DNA from: an uncultured delta proteobacterium
GTDB lineage: Bacteria; Desulfobacterota; Syntrophorhabdia; Syntrophorhabdales; Syntrophorhabdaceae
DNA length: 12,348 nucleotides
Assembly: GCA_903872255.1 (NCBI GenBank)
Contig: CAIQJW010000089.1
Coordinates: 1-12,348 of the forward strand
Direction: 5' to 3'
The first letter of the stretch is position 1. Every line of letters starts with the position of its first letter. Below the pieces are notes generated by a model. The model ran no database searches. It saw nothing but the letters and a program-made list of their open reading frames with translations, and had not been told where the DNA came from. The position numbers and the translations under genes were made by a program. Positions 1-7,336 of this stretch are shown piece by piece.

Positions 1-100
1 AGCATCACTGTGTTTATATCCCGATGTTCCTTCCAGGCCGTGGAGCTCGTGTGAATCATTGCATTACCCGGTTATTTTCCCCACACAAAACGCATATGGT

Positions 101-117
101 CAACCGGAAGGTTGTTT
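101..117 (+). other. Small hairpin with GNRA-type loop upstream of the peptidase gene
   Basis: CAACC and GGTTG (101-105 and 110-114) are exact reverse complements around a GGAA loop, followed by TTTGCT. A 5-bp stem closed by a GNRA tetraloop could be a weak terminator for a gene lying left of the window or a leader structure. The stem is short and the T-run brief, so chance is quite possible. Bases 1-54 are open in frame 1 up to a TGA at 52-54 and could be the tail of an upstream gene, but they are too short to judge. Confidence 0.2.
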
Positions 118-173
118 GCTAGCATGATTTTCAGGCAACAGGCTTACCGATCTTTTTAAGGAGATATTGAACG

Positions 174-1091
174 ATGGAACAGAAGACTGACAATTATGCA
201 ATGGGATGGCTGCCGGATTATCCGGACTTCAGAGATTTTACACAGGAACAGGATACAATTCCGCCGAGGCTTACGGTCCTCGGCCAGACGAAGTCAATCC
301 GCACAATGCTGCGGCAGGCCGGTATATCAGAAATGACAGGGCCAGGCCTTCCCGGGTCCGCCGACCTGAGGCAATGGTGCCCGCCAATAGAAGACCAGGG
401 AAAGATCGGTTCCTGCACGGCCCAGGCGGGTGTATCGATCGTGGAGTATTTTGAAAGAAGGGCCTTTGGAAATCACCTCGATGCTTCAAGGCTTTTTGTC
501 TATAAGACCACGCGTAATTTACTGCACTATTCAGGGGACACCGGGGCATTTCTTCGCTCTGCAATGGCGTCCCTGGCCCTTTTCGGTGTGCCACCCGAAG
601 AATACTGGCCGTACAACGAGACTGATTTCGACAGGGAACCGCCCGGTTTCTGCTATGCATTGGCCAGAAATTATCAGGCGATAAGCTATTACAGGCTCGA
701 TGTGCCCGGTACTGCCAGGGATGCCCTGCTTGGCAACATTAAGAAAAACCTCGCTGCAGGAATTCCTGCCATGTTCGGTTTTACTGTTTACGCTTCGTAT
801 ATGCAATCTGCTAAAACGGGGAAGATCCCCTTCCCCGCTCCAAACGAAAAGACTGTCGGCGGGCATGCCATCGTTGCCATAGGATATGACGATTCGGTAT
901 CCATCAAAAATACCGGCTCGAATGCGCTGGAGACGAAGGGCGCCCTGCTCGTCAGAAATTCATGGGGTACCGGGTGGGGAATGGACGGGTACGGATGGCT
1001 TCCCTATGAATACGTCCTCAAAGGGCTGGCAGTCGACTGGTGGTCGTTGCTGAAATGCGAATGGATCGATACCGGCCTTTTTAAGCTATAA
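174..1091 (+). CDS. C1 (papain) family cysteine peptidase, no signal peptide
   Basis: A 305-residue papain-fold cysteine peptidase, expected to cleave peptide bonds. The family signatures are visible in order: an oxyanion glutamine Q75 in EDQGKIGSC, the nucleophile C81, the histidine H231 in GGHAIVAIGYDD, and the asparagine N262 in VRNSWGTGWG followed by the usual GYGWLPYEY strand. The N-terminal MGWLPDYPDFRDF stretch resembles the leader common in bacterial C1A-like peptidases. There is no hydrophobic signal sequence and no long inhibitory propeptide, so I infer a cytosolic or non-classically exported protein. The start is fixed by AAGGAG at 158-163, 10 nt before the ATG. It stands alone, 214 nt ahead of the next gene, and no terminator with a T-run follows it. 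Substrate and role are unknown. Family assignment is firm, biological function is not. Confidence 0.88.
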   Translation: MEQKTDNYAMGWLPDYPDFRDFTQEQDTIPPRLTVLGQTKSIRTMLRQAGISEMTGPGLPGSADLRQWCPPIEDQGKIGSCTAQAGVSIVEYFERRAFGNHLDASRLFVYKTTRNLLHYSGDTGAFLRSAMASLALFGVPPEEYWPYNETDFDREPPGFCYALARNYQAISYYRLDVPGTARDALLGNIKKNLAAGIPAMFGFTVYASYMQSAKTGKIPFPAPNEKTVGGHAIVAIGYDDSVSIKNTGSNALETKGALLVRNSWGTGWGMDGYGWLPYEYVLKGLAVDWWSLLKCEWIDTGLFKL

Positions 1092-1305
1092 ATAAAAAAT
1101 GTTGAAATCAGGTACGGCATTAGCGGATAATCATGCAGGCGTTTGAGAGATTTTTGCATAACGTCATATCATGCTTAGAGCTTGCCCACAAAACTGGTTT
1201 TCCTGGAAATTTCGCATCCTGGATGAGAGCAACAGAAATATAACTGTAATCGATATCGGCTGGATACGCAGTGCCCTGACACGAATTACGGGGCCGTCTT
1301 AGATT

Positions 1306-2016
1306 ATGGATGAAAAAATAGGGATAGTCCTGATGCCGGGCATCGATGGAACGGGGATCTTCTTTGAACCCCTTATCGATGCCCTGCCGCCGGATATTCC
1401 CGTATCGGTTATAACGTATCCACCGAACGCAATTCTTTCTCTCGAAGAACATGCCCTGTTCATTACGAAGCATTTTCCGACAGACAATGTCATAATCGTG
1501 GCAGAATCATTCTCCGGTCTCGTTGGTCTCGAACTTCTTCACCTGAGGCCGCGGGAGGTCAAGGGCGCTGTATTCAGCGCCGCTTTCGCTCCACCGCTTC
1601 ATCGTTCGCTGATCCGTGGCCTTTCTCTCATACCGGGAATGGAATTGCTCGTCGGCAAGCTCCCCGTTTCCCTGCTTGAGCATTTTCTTTTTGGTGCTTT
1701 TTCCAATAAAGAACTGGAAGCTTTGCTGGTCCGGGGCCTCCCGCATATTGATGCCGGATGCCTGAAGCACCGGGCGCGCCTGATCGCGGCCGGCTATCCA
1801 TTTCCTGACGAACGGTTCAACATACCGTGCCTTTATCTTGAGGCTAGCCGGGACCGGGTGGTCCCGCAAAAAGCGGCTTCCTGGTTTGCCAGCCATTTTC
1901 ATCCTTTCGAACATGCGAGATTTGATGCCCCTCATTGCCTTCTCCAGACAAAGCCTGTGGAATGTTCGGCACAAATAATGGATTTTATAAAACGTCGAAT
2001 ATATCCAACCTTATAA
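1306..2016 (+). CDS. Alpha/beta-hydrolase fold protein
   Basis: A 236-residue single-domain alpha/beta hydrolase, likely a cytosolic esterase, lipase or acyl-transfer enzyme. It opens with the beta-strand and oxyanion loop VLMPGIDGTG, typical of the fold. The probable triad is S68 in the nucleophile elbow AESFSG, D183 in EASRDRVVP and H210 in DAPHCLLQ, in the right order and spacing. The elbow departs from GxSxG, having A at the first glycine and S at the last, a variant found in some members of the family. The segment between about residues 95 and 150 would be the cap. A TAG lies in frame at 1300-1302, so translation cannot start earlier than the ATG used. There is no good Shine-Dalgarno before it, which weakens certainty about the exact start. 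No neighbour points to a substrate. Confidence 0.75.
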   Translation: MDEKIGIVLMPGIDGTGIFFEPLIDALPPDIPVSVITYPPNAILSLEEHALFITKHFPTDNVIIVAESFSGLVGLELLHLRPREVKGAVFSAAFAPPLHRSLIRGLSLIPGMELLVGKLPVSLLEHFLFGAFSNKELEALLVRGLPHIDAGCLKHRARLIAAGYPFPDERFNIPCLYLEASRDRVVPQKAASWFASHFHPFEHARFDAPHCLLQTKPVECSAQIMDFIKRRIYPTL

Positions 2017-2346
2017 AGCAGGACACTGCAATTCACAGAGCGCTGCAAATACGACGGGACACAGGCCCGGTTCGCCTTGGTCCTTAAAGCTAAAACCTGT
2101 ATAAATTCGGCGAAAACCATTTAATTTGGATAATATCGAATACATTGCCGGAATAAAACATGTCGAACGTGGGTTTTAGTCTTCCCCGTTAGACCCTTCA
2201 GTTCCCCCCAGGGCTTTATTATCCTAATTTCCCATTGACGCCGGTTAAGTCCATGATGTAGAAATGAGATATCCGGACTCCAATACCCTGTAATCTATGA
2301 TCGACCACAGGGCTAACAATGCAAAACAGTACAGGCGGGATAAGAC
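2017..2346. other. 330-base intergenic region between hydrolase and membrane protein genes
   Basis: No coding frame with a credible start and ribosome binding site is seen here on either strand. It holds one plausible plus-strand promoter (2077-2105, listed separately). A second, weaker candidate is TTGACG at 2235-2240 with TAGAAA 18 bases later. No T-tailed hairpin marks the end of the hydrolase transcript. The long leader before the membrane protein could carry regulation, but I see no recognisable riboswitch. Confidence 0.4.
2077..2105 (+). promoter_or_regulatory. Candidate sigma-70 promoter for the duplicated membrane protein gene
   Basis: TTGGTC at 2077-2082 and TATAAA at 2100-2105 are separated by 17 bases. 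The -10 box matches the consensus at five of six positions, the -35 box only in its TTG. Transcription would begin near 2112 and give a leader of about 235 nt before the GTG at 2347. Pattern match only. Confidence 0.3.
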
Positions 2347-3522
2347 GTGACACTTAAGAAGGTCGATATTCCTTTAGAAGTTGTGATCCTGCTGATCGCC
2401 GGCATGTCTCTCGTTGTCACGGGAGCACTTCTTTTTGCGGTGTCTAACGGCTTAATTCCTTATTACGAAAACGGTTTTCATGGGTTGCTTCTGGTCATAA
2501 TCGCCCTTCAGACCATGATGCTGGGAAAAACACCCTTTGGCGACGTACGCAGGTCGCGTACTTTGCTTGCCGCCGGCGTTATCGTTGCCGCTGTCGGGAT
2601 CATCACCTGTTTCGTCCCGACCTTTAGCCGGTTTCCCCGCCTCCTGCTACTGGTATGTCTCGGTCCGGGAGGCTTGGCACTTCTTCTGCAAATGTGTATT
2701 GCCCGGGATAAGCTTCGAACCTGGGTTCGGTACGGCGGGATCTTATGGCATTTAACGATCGGATGCTCCGCCGTCTATTGTTTATCGATGCTGCTCGCTG
2801 TGCTTCTATGGAAAGGCAGTATGATCGCGCTGTCCGTAACCGCGACAGCAGTCTTGATCTACGGAATTGTGGTCTTCTACCTTGCCGGTGTGCTCCGAAA
2901 GGTCTATCGGGCATACCCGGGATCAGAAAAGAGTCAGGAAAACGCCGGGCTTTCTTTAGACGCGACGATGATCCTCCTCACGGCCGTTTTCATGATAATT
3001 CTTGGCCTGATGCTGATTCCTGTCAGCCTGAGGTTTTTGCCATTTTCGGGAAGTGCGCAGATCGGGCTTTTGATGGTCATCTTTGCGGTGCAAATGCTTG
3101 CAGCCGGAAGTACACCGATCGGTCCTTTTCCCCGATCATGGCTGATAATTTTCTTCGGGTTCATATTTGCGGCACTCGGAATTATATCCTGTATTGTCCC
3201 TGGGATCCTGGTCTCGCCGCTCACCATTCTTGTCGGTGTGCTCAATATCCTGGGCGGCATCATTACGCTGACGAAGATCTGTCTTCCACTCCTCAAGGCG
3301 GGCAAACCTCGCCCTGTTTTACCCCCGGTACTCGCAAGGCTTTTTATAGTTCAGTTAATAATGAATATACTTGCGATCATGTTCGGGACATCGATGCTTA
3401 TTCCGAATCTGGTCCATGGACTGGTTATCGGGATCATCCTTGCCGCAAACGGAGGCGCGATCCTATATCTGCTGCATATCCTCGTGCTTCTGGATAAGGC
3501 CCAAACTGTAACGAAGACATAG
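2347..3522 (+). CDS. Twelve-segment membrane protein made of two homologous halves
   Basis: A 391-residue, almost entirely hydrophobic inner-membrane protein with about twelve predicted transmembrane segments and no recognised family. Two halves of about six segments each are visible. Residues 46-91 and 240-285 align without gaps with 23 of 46 identities, including GLL-VI-A-Q, TP-G, G-I-AA-GII-C and a closing VP. The second half starts near D205 after a hydrophilic linker (YPGSEKSQENAG). This points to an old internal duplication, common in transporters and in families such as DUF308/HdeD-like membrane proteins, though I cannot assign one. Translation starts at GTG: an in-frame TAA lies at 2341-2343, only two codons upstream, so no earlier start exists. 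The ribosome binding site is weak (GGCGGGA). Its stop codon overlaps a 24-bp palindrome ahead of the following operon. Function unknown. Confidence 0.72.
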   Translation: MTLKKVDIPLEVVILLIAGMSLVVTGALLFAVSNGLIPYYENGFHGLLLVIIALQTMMLGKTPFGDVRRSRTLLAAGVIVAAVGIITCFVPTFSRFPRLLLLVCLGPGGLALLLQMCIARDKLRTWVRYGGILWHLTIGCSAVYCLSMLLAVLLWKGSMIALSVTATAVLIYGIVVFYLAGVLRKVYRAYPGSEKSQENAGLSLDATMILLTAVFMIILGLMLIPVSLRFLPFSGSAQIGLLMVIFAVQMLAAGSTPIGPFPRSWLIIFFGFIFAALGIISCIVPGILVSPLTILVGVLNILGGIITLTKICLPLLKAGKPRPVLPPVLARLFIVQLIMNILAIMFGTSMLIPNLVHGLVIGIILAANGGAILYLLHILVLLDKAQTVTKT

Positions 3523-3544
3523 AGTGGCGGCATGCCGGCACTCT
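3521..3544. promoter_or_regulatory. 24-bp near-perfect palindrome between membrane gene and catabolic operon
   Basis: AGAGTGGCGGCA is followed directly by TGCCGGCACTCT, so 11 of 12 positions pair and one G:G mismatch remains. It begins inside the TAG stop of the membrane protein gene and ends 45 bases before the flavoenzyme ATG. No T-run follows (AATATGG comes next), so it is a poor intrinsic terminator. It could be an operator for the operon's regulator or an RNA hairpin protecting or separating the two messages. A TAATAT sequence at 3544-3549 abuts it and could be a -10 box, but I see no convincing -35. Confidence 0.4.
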
Positions 3545-3589
3545 AATATGGATATCGCTAGTTCATTAATAACGAAGGAGACGATGAAA

Positions 3590-5533
3590 ATGTTTCATAA
3601 ACTGTTCAGTCCGGTGAGAATCGGCGGGTTGGAGATCAAGAACCGCGTGGTGATGACAGCCATGGGTGTGGGCCTCTCCGCGCCGGGGGGCGGCGTAAGT
3701 GACGACATAATCGCCTTCTACGAGGCCCGGGCCCGGGGCGGGGTCGGGCTCATCATCAGCGAGATATGCCGGGTTGTGGACGGCGCGGGGGCAGGAGAAC
3801 CCTGCCAGCTTGCCGCGAGAAATATCGGCGACGTGCAGGGGTTGGGAAGGCTTATGGACACCGTGCACAAGTACGGCACCAAAATGTTTATCCAGCTGCA
3901 GCACCCCGGCCGCCAGGCCAGCGCCTTTGTCGGCGGTGAAGAGCCCGTTTCGGCCTCGGCAGTCGTTAACCCCATCACGTCAGAGGCGCCGCGGGCACTC
4001 ACGATAGCTGAGATCGGGACAATACGTGAAGCCTTCGTGAGGGGGGCTCGCCTGGCGCAGATGGCGGGCGCGGACGGGATTGAACTGCACGGAGCGCACG
4101 GCTACCTGATCAACAGCTTCCTGTCCCCCTATCTCAACAGGCGCGACGACCAGTACGGCGGCAGTTTCGAGAACCGCCTGCGATTTTTACTCGAGATCCT
4201 CGCGGGCATCCGCGGGGCCTGCGGCAGGGGTTTTGCGCTCGGGGTGCGCCTCTCGGCCGAGGAGTTCCTGGGCGATAAGGGGAACGACCTTGCCGTCACG
4301 TGCCGGATCGCTGAAGAGCTGGAAAAAGCCGGCGTCGATTTTCTCGACATCAGTTGCGCTATACCCGACAGCCCTATGTTCACCGCCTGCATCGAGCCGG
4401 GCACGATGGAGCAGGGATGGAAGAAATACATGGCGGCCGAGATCAAGAAACACGTGAAGATACCGGTCATCGCCGTAGCGAACATCAAGGAGCCTGACGT
4501 CGCCGAGGCGGTCCTCACGGAGGGATGCTGCGACCTCGCGGGTGTGGCGCGCGGACATCTTGCGGACCCCGAGTGGTGCAACAAGGCGAAGGCCGGCAAG
4601 TCGGAGACCATACGAAAATGCATCGGCTGCCTCGTGTGCTTCGACGAGATCGAGCAGGTCCGGCACGTCAAGTGCTCCGTCAACCCTATCTGCGGCCGCG
4701 AACGCGAGTTCGCCCACCCCGTCCGCAACGGCGACGGGCGCACGGTGGCGGTCGTAGGCGGCGGCCCCGCGGGGATAACAGCTGCCCTGGTCCTCAAGGA
4801 TCGCGGCTTTAACCCCGTGCTGTTCGACCCCTCCTTACGGCTCGGCGGCACGCTGAACGTTGCTGACAAGGGCATCGACAAGACCAAGATCACCCGGTTC
4901 GTCGATTCCCTGATCGCTGAGGCGAAAGAGAGCGGTGTCGAGGTGCGCCTCGGTGAAGAGGCGACGGTGGAAAAGGTCGAAGCCCTCTCCCCATGCGGGG
5001 TCTTCATCGCCTGCGGTGCGCAGCCGTTTATACCGCCGGTCCCCGGCATCGACGGAAAGAACGTTGTCATCGCGGAAGACGTGCTGCTCGGAAGGGCCGA
5101 AGCCAAAGGGGACTGCGCGATCATCGGGTCAGGTATGACCGGTCTCGAAACAGCGGAGGTGGTGATGCAGGCCGGGCACAAAACGGCGGTCATAGACATG
5201 CTGCCTGAGATCGGGGCGGGTGCGAACATCATCGTCATCCTCGACGTGAAGGAACGCATGGCGTCCTGCGACCCTGTTTACCTGCCGGGACACCGGCTAC
5301 TCAAGGTCACCGCTCAAGGCGTGGAGCTTGAATGCATGGATACCGGCCAGCCTGTGTCCGTCGCGGCGGACACGGTCATCCTGGCCATGGGCATCCGGCC
5401 CCGAAAAGATGTCGTTGACCGCTTCAAGGCAGCCTTCCCCGATGCGCGGGCCATCGGCGACGCGGCCCGCGGCGGGAGAATCCTCGACGCGACCCAGGAC
5501 GCCTACGGGCAGGCGTTCGTGTTCGAGCCGTAA
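3590..5533 (+). CDS. OYE-family NAD(H)-dependent flavin oxidoreductase with 4Fe-4S cluster (BaiCD/dienoyl-CoA-reductase type)
   Basis: A 647-residue multidomain flavoenzyme expected to pass electrons from NAD(P)H through FAD and a 4Fe-4S cluster to FMN and reduce a conjugated C=C bond. The order is an FMN TIM barrel (about 1-340, opening FHKLFSPVRIGG, active-site segment H167-GAH-GYL with Y172), a cluster site C344-x2-C347-x2-C350-x11-C362, an FAD Rossmann motif GGGPAG at 390-395 and a second dinucleotide motif GSGMTG at 513-518. The CxxCxxC spacing is like trimethylamine dehydrogenase rather than E. coli FadH. The FadH histidine in GIGWHEAR is absent; EPGTMEQGWKKY occupies that region, as in BaiCD-like enone reductases. 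I place the start at 3590, 9 nt after AAGGAG, rather than at 3584 (3 nt) or 3524 (no site). First gene of the operon. Substrate unknown. Confidence 0.88.
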   Translation: MFHKLFSPVRIGGLEIKNRVVMTAMGVGLSAPGGGVSDDIIAFYEARARGGVGLIISEICRVVDGAGAGEPCQLAARNIGDVQGLGRLMDTVHKYGTKMFIQLQHPGRQASAFVGGEEPVSASAVVNPITSEAPRALTIAEIGTIREAFVRGARLAQMAGADGIELHGAHGYLINSFLSPYLNRRDDQYGGSFENRLRFLLEILAGIRGACGRGFALGVRLSAEEFLGDKGNDLAVTCRIAEELEKAGVDFLDISCAIPDSPMFTACIEPGTMEQGWKKYMAAEIKKHVKIPVIAVANIKEPDVAEAVLTEGCCDLAGVARGHLADPEWCNKAKAGKSETIRKCIGCLVCFDEIEQVRHVKCSVNPICGREREFAHPVRNGDGRTVAVVGGGPAGITAALVLKDRGFNPVLFDPSLRLGGTLNVADKGIDKTKITRFVDSLIAEAKESGVEVRLGEEATVEKVEALSPCGVFIACGAQPFIPPVPGIDGKNVVIAEDVLLGRAEAKGDCAIIGSGMTGLETAEVVMQAGHKTAVIDMLPEIGAGANIIVILDVKERMASCDPVYLPGHRLLKVTAQGVELECMDTGQPVSVAADTVILAMGIRPRKDVVDRFKAAFPDARAIGDAARGGRILDATQDAYGQAFVFEP

Positions 5534-5591
5534 GCTGCAGCCGAAAATGCCGTTAAAGCAACATCGGTATCCTATAAGGAGAGAACCAACC

Positions 5592-6410
5592 ATGAGTGAA
5601 GTGAACGAGTACTACAAGGACATGGTCGCCGTTGTGACGGGCGGCGCCTCGGGTATCGGACTGGCACTGGCGGAAACAATGCTTTCTTACGGGGCGAAGC
5701 GGGTCATCCTCGCGGACGTTAACGACGCGAACCTGGCCCGGGAGACCGCACGGCTCAACACCACCCATCCCGGTCAGGCGCTCGGGATCCGCTGTGACGT
5801 CACGAAAGAAGAGGACGTCAAAGAGATGATCCGACAAGCGGCTGAATTCGGCGGCGGGCGCGTCGACCTGCTCATCAACAACGCGGGAGCCGGATTAAGC
5901 GGACAATTTGCCGAACAGACGAACGGAAACTGGGAGAAGGCATTCGCGCTCAACTTCTACGGGGCCTTGTACGGCATTCGCGCGGTCCTGCCGGTCATGC
6001 GGGCGCAGGGCGGCGGGCACATTGTCGACATCATTTCCGGCATCGCGTTCTTCCCCATGCCCTACCAGACGATGTACTCCGCCACCAAGGCCGCGCTGAA
6101 CGGGCTAACCCTCGCCCTGCGCTACGAGCTCTGGGACGAGAACATCCGCCTGACCTCGGCCACACCGGGCACGACGGCCACGGCAATTTGGGACGGGGGT
6201 GAAGCTAAGGCCCCTCCGGGTGCGCAGTCGCCGGAGCAGTCCGCGCGCACGATCCTCGAAGGCGTGGCGAAAAACGAGCGGCTGGTCCTGGGAGACGAGG
6301 TTGACGCCTCGAGTGCCAAGTACTGCTTCAATCCCGAGGCCGCGAAACAGATCGACGATTACATGCTGGATGTGGCCCGAAAGCGCCGCAGCGGCGTATG
6401 GGCCTTATGA
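5592..6410 (+). CDS. Short-chain dehydrogenase/reductase (SDR)
   Basis: A 272-residue classical-type SDR, expected to interconvert a secondary alcohol and a ketone with NAD(P)(H) in the cytosol. Visible motifs are the cofactor loop TGGASGIG at 16-23, NNAGAG in the middle, and the catalytic residues S149, Y162 and K166 (YSATK), with the usual 13-residue step from Ser to Tyr. D at the end of the second strand (LADVN) suggests NAD(H) preference, an inference from SDR practice. The start has AAGGAG at 5575-5580, 11 nt upstream. The same frame is open further upstream over the end of the flavoenzyme gene, but that stretch is Ser/Arg-rich out-of-frame translation and not part of the protein. It lies 58 nt after the flavoenzyme and 37 nt before the decarboxylase-like gene, so co-transcription is very likely. 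Confidence 0.9.
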   Translation: MSEVNEYYKDMVAVVTGGASGIGLALAETMLSYGAKRVILADVNDANLARETARLNTTHPGQALGIRCDVTKEEDVKEMIRQAAEFGGGRVDLLINNAGAGLSGQFAEQTNGNWEKAFALNFYGALYGIRAVLPVMRAQGGGHIVDIISGIAFFPMPYQTMYSATKAALNGLTLALRYELWDENIRLTSATPGTTATAIWDGGEAKAPPGAQSPEQSARTILEGVAKNERLVLGDEVDASSAKYCFNPEAAKQIDDYMLDVARKRRSGVWAL

Positions 6411-6447
6411 TTGGCCTTCAACGACAAAAAGAGGAGGATATCCACCC

Positions 6448-7317
6448 ATGAAGAATGGCAGTTATTTTATTCCGCGTGACCAGATCAAACCGTTCATGAA
6501 CCCCGGTGCGATGAATAACGAAGAGGGTCTCTACATTTGCTGGGAGACCGATCCAGAATGCGCGCGGCGCGTATTGCCGCCGATGCTCGATCTCCTCGAT
6601 CCCGCCCACCCCCTCGCCATGGTCTACGTCGTCAATATCCGGGAACCCACCTTCGCACCGTGGTATATGGAGGGCGGTATTGCGCTGTTCTGCCGATATG
6701 GGCAGATGGGGGGCGTCTATTTCCTGAACCTCCAGTTGAGCGGTCCGGGCGCACCTATGGGCCTTAGCAGCGGCCGTGAATTCTCCGGCCTTCCCAAGAA
6801 GATATGCGAGCGCATCGTCGTCGAGCGCAACGGCAACTGGGCGCACGCCCTTATCGAGAGCAAGGGCAGGCGGATCTTCTCCATTGAGGCCGAGATTGGT
6901 GCATACAACGACCCGGTCATGGGACATGTCTTCGCAAACGCCGTGCCGGGGCGTCAGGACAGGGGCTCATGTATGTTGTTCCAGTACGAGGCCGGCCAGG
7001 CACCCGGCGGCCATGTCGCCTTCCCCAAAATGCGGCTCGTTAACTATGACAGCGTCACCGACTACCAGTCGTGGGAGCCGGCCTTGATCACGTCCCTCGA
7101 GATGGAACCATCCCTCGACAACCCCTGGGCGGAGATCAAGGTGGTGAAACCCCTCGGCGCGGCTTACAGCGTCAATTCCAACTGGGTCGCTGGTGTCACG
7201 CCCCTTGCCGAGTACGAGGGCGACGAGGCAGACAATTTAATCTCGTACCTCTTCTCGGGCCGGTGGGACCGTTCCACCCTGACCACGAGCCATACCCAGC
7301 GATACGGACAATTTTAA
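6448..7317 (+). CDS. Acetoacetate decarboxylase-like superfamily protein with altered substrate-pocket residues
   Basis: A 289-residue cytosolic protein of the acetoacetate decarboxylase fold. The hallmark GREFSGLPKK is present, placing the Schiff-base lysine at K117 with its neighbour K118, and the glutamate matching E76 of the Clostridium acetobutylicum enzyme is E75 in WYMEGG. Aligned against that enzyme as I remember it, R29 is replaced by E25 and E61 by Y60, so the arginine-glutamate pair of true acetoacetate decarboxylase is missing. The family also contains aldolase-dehydratases and other Schiff-base enzymes, so decarboxylation is only one possibility. The start is set by AGGAGG at 6432-6437, 10 nt before the ATG. 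The same frame is open upstream of it, over the dehydrogenase gene, but that stretch is not coding. Only 19 nt separate it from the next gene, tying it to a 3-hydroxyacyl-CoA-dehydrogenase-like partner that could supply a beta-keto substrate. Confidence 0.85.
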   Translation: MKNGSYFIPRDQIKPFMNPGAMNNEEGLYICWETDPECARRVLPPMLDLLDPAHPLAMVYVVNIREPTFAPWYMEGGIALFCRYGQMGGVYFLNLQLSGPGAPMGLSSGREFSGLPKKICERIVVERNGNWAHALIESKGRRIFSIEAEIGAYNDPVMGHVFANAVPGRQDRGSCMLFQYEAGQAPGGHVAFPKMRLVNYDSVTDYQSWEPALITSLEMEPSLDNPWAEIKVVKPLGAAYSVNSNWVAGVTPLAEYEGDEADNLISYLFSGRWDRSTLTTSHTQRYGQF

Positions 7318-7336
7318 CCTTTAAGGAGGATGAACC

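Noticed and set aside
1092..1305. Several short inverted repeats in the gap before the hydrolase gene (such as CATCCTGGATG and CGATATCG)
   Set aside because: Too short and without T-runs or consistent position; expected by chance in 200 bases.
2745..3497. 250-codon plus-strand frame inside the membrane protein gene
   Set aside because: It is Arg/Cys/His-rich without domain features, and the overlapping frame encodes an ordered set of hydrophobic segments with an internal repeat.
3524..3589. N-terminal extension of the flavoenzyme to an ATG-like start near 3524
   Set aside because: It overlaps the palindrome, has no ribosome binding site, and the homologous sequence begins at FHKLFSPV just after the ATG at 3590, which has AAGGAG at the right distance.
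4129..5259. Long minus-strand open frame opposite the flavoenzyme gene
   Set aside because: It is rich in Ser, Pro, Arg and Thr, has no domain motif, and lies opposite a gene with complete cofactor motifs; typical of antisense frames in GC-rich coding DNA.
5328..5591. Extended SDR reading frame beginning inside the flavoenzyme gene
   Set aside because: The extra residues are Arg/Ser/Pro-rich out-of-frame translation, and the ATG at 5592 has a good ribosome binding site right before a normal SDR N-terminus.
6199..6447. Extended frame upstream of the decarboxylase-like gene
   Set aside because: It lies out of frame inside the SDR gene with skewed composition; AGGAGG sits 10 nt before the ATG at 6448.
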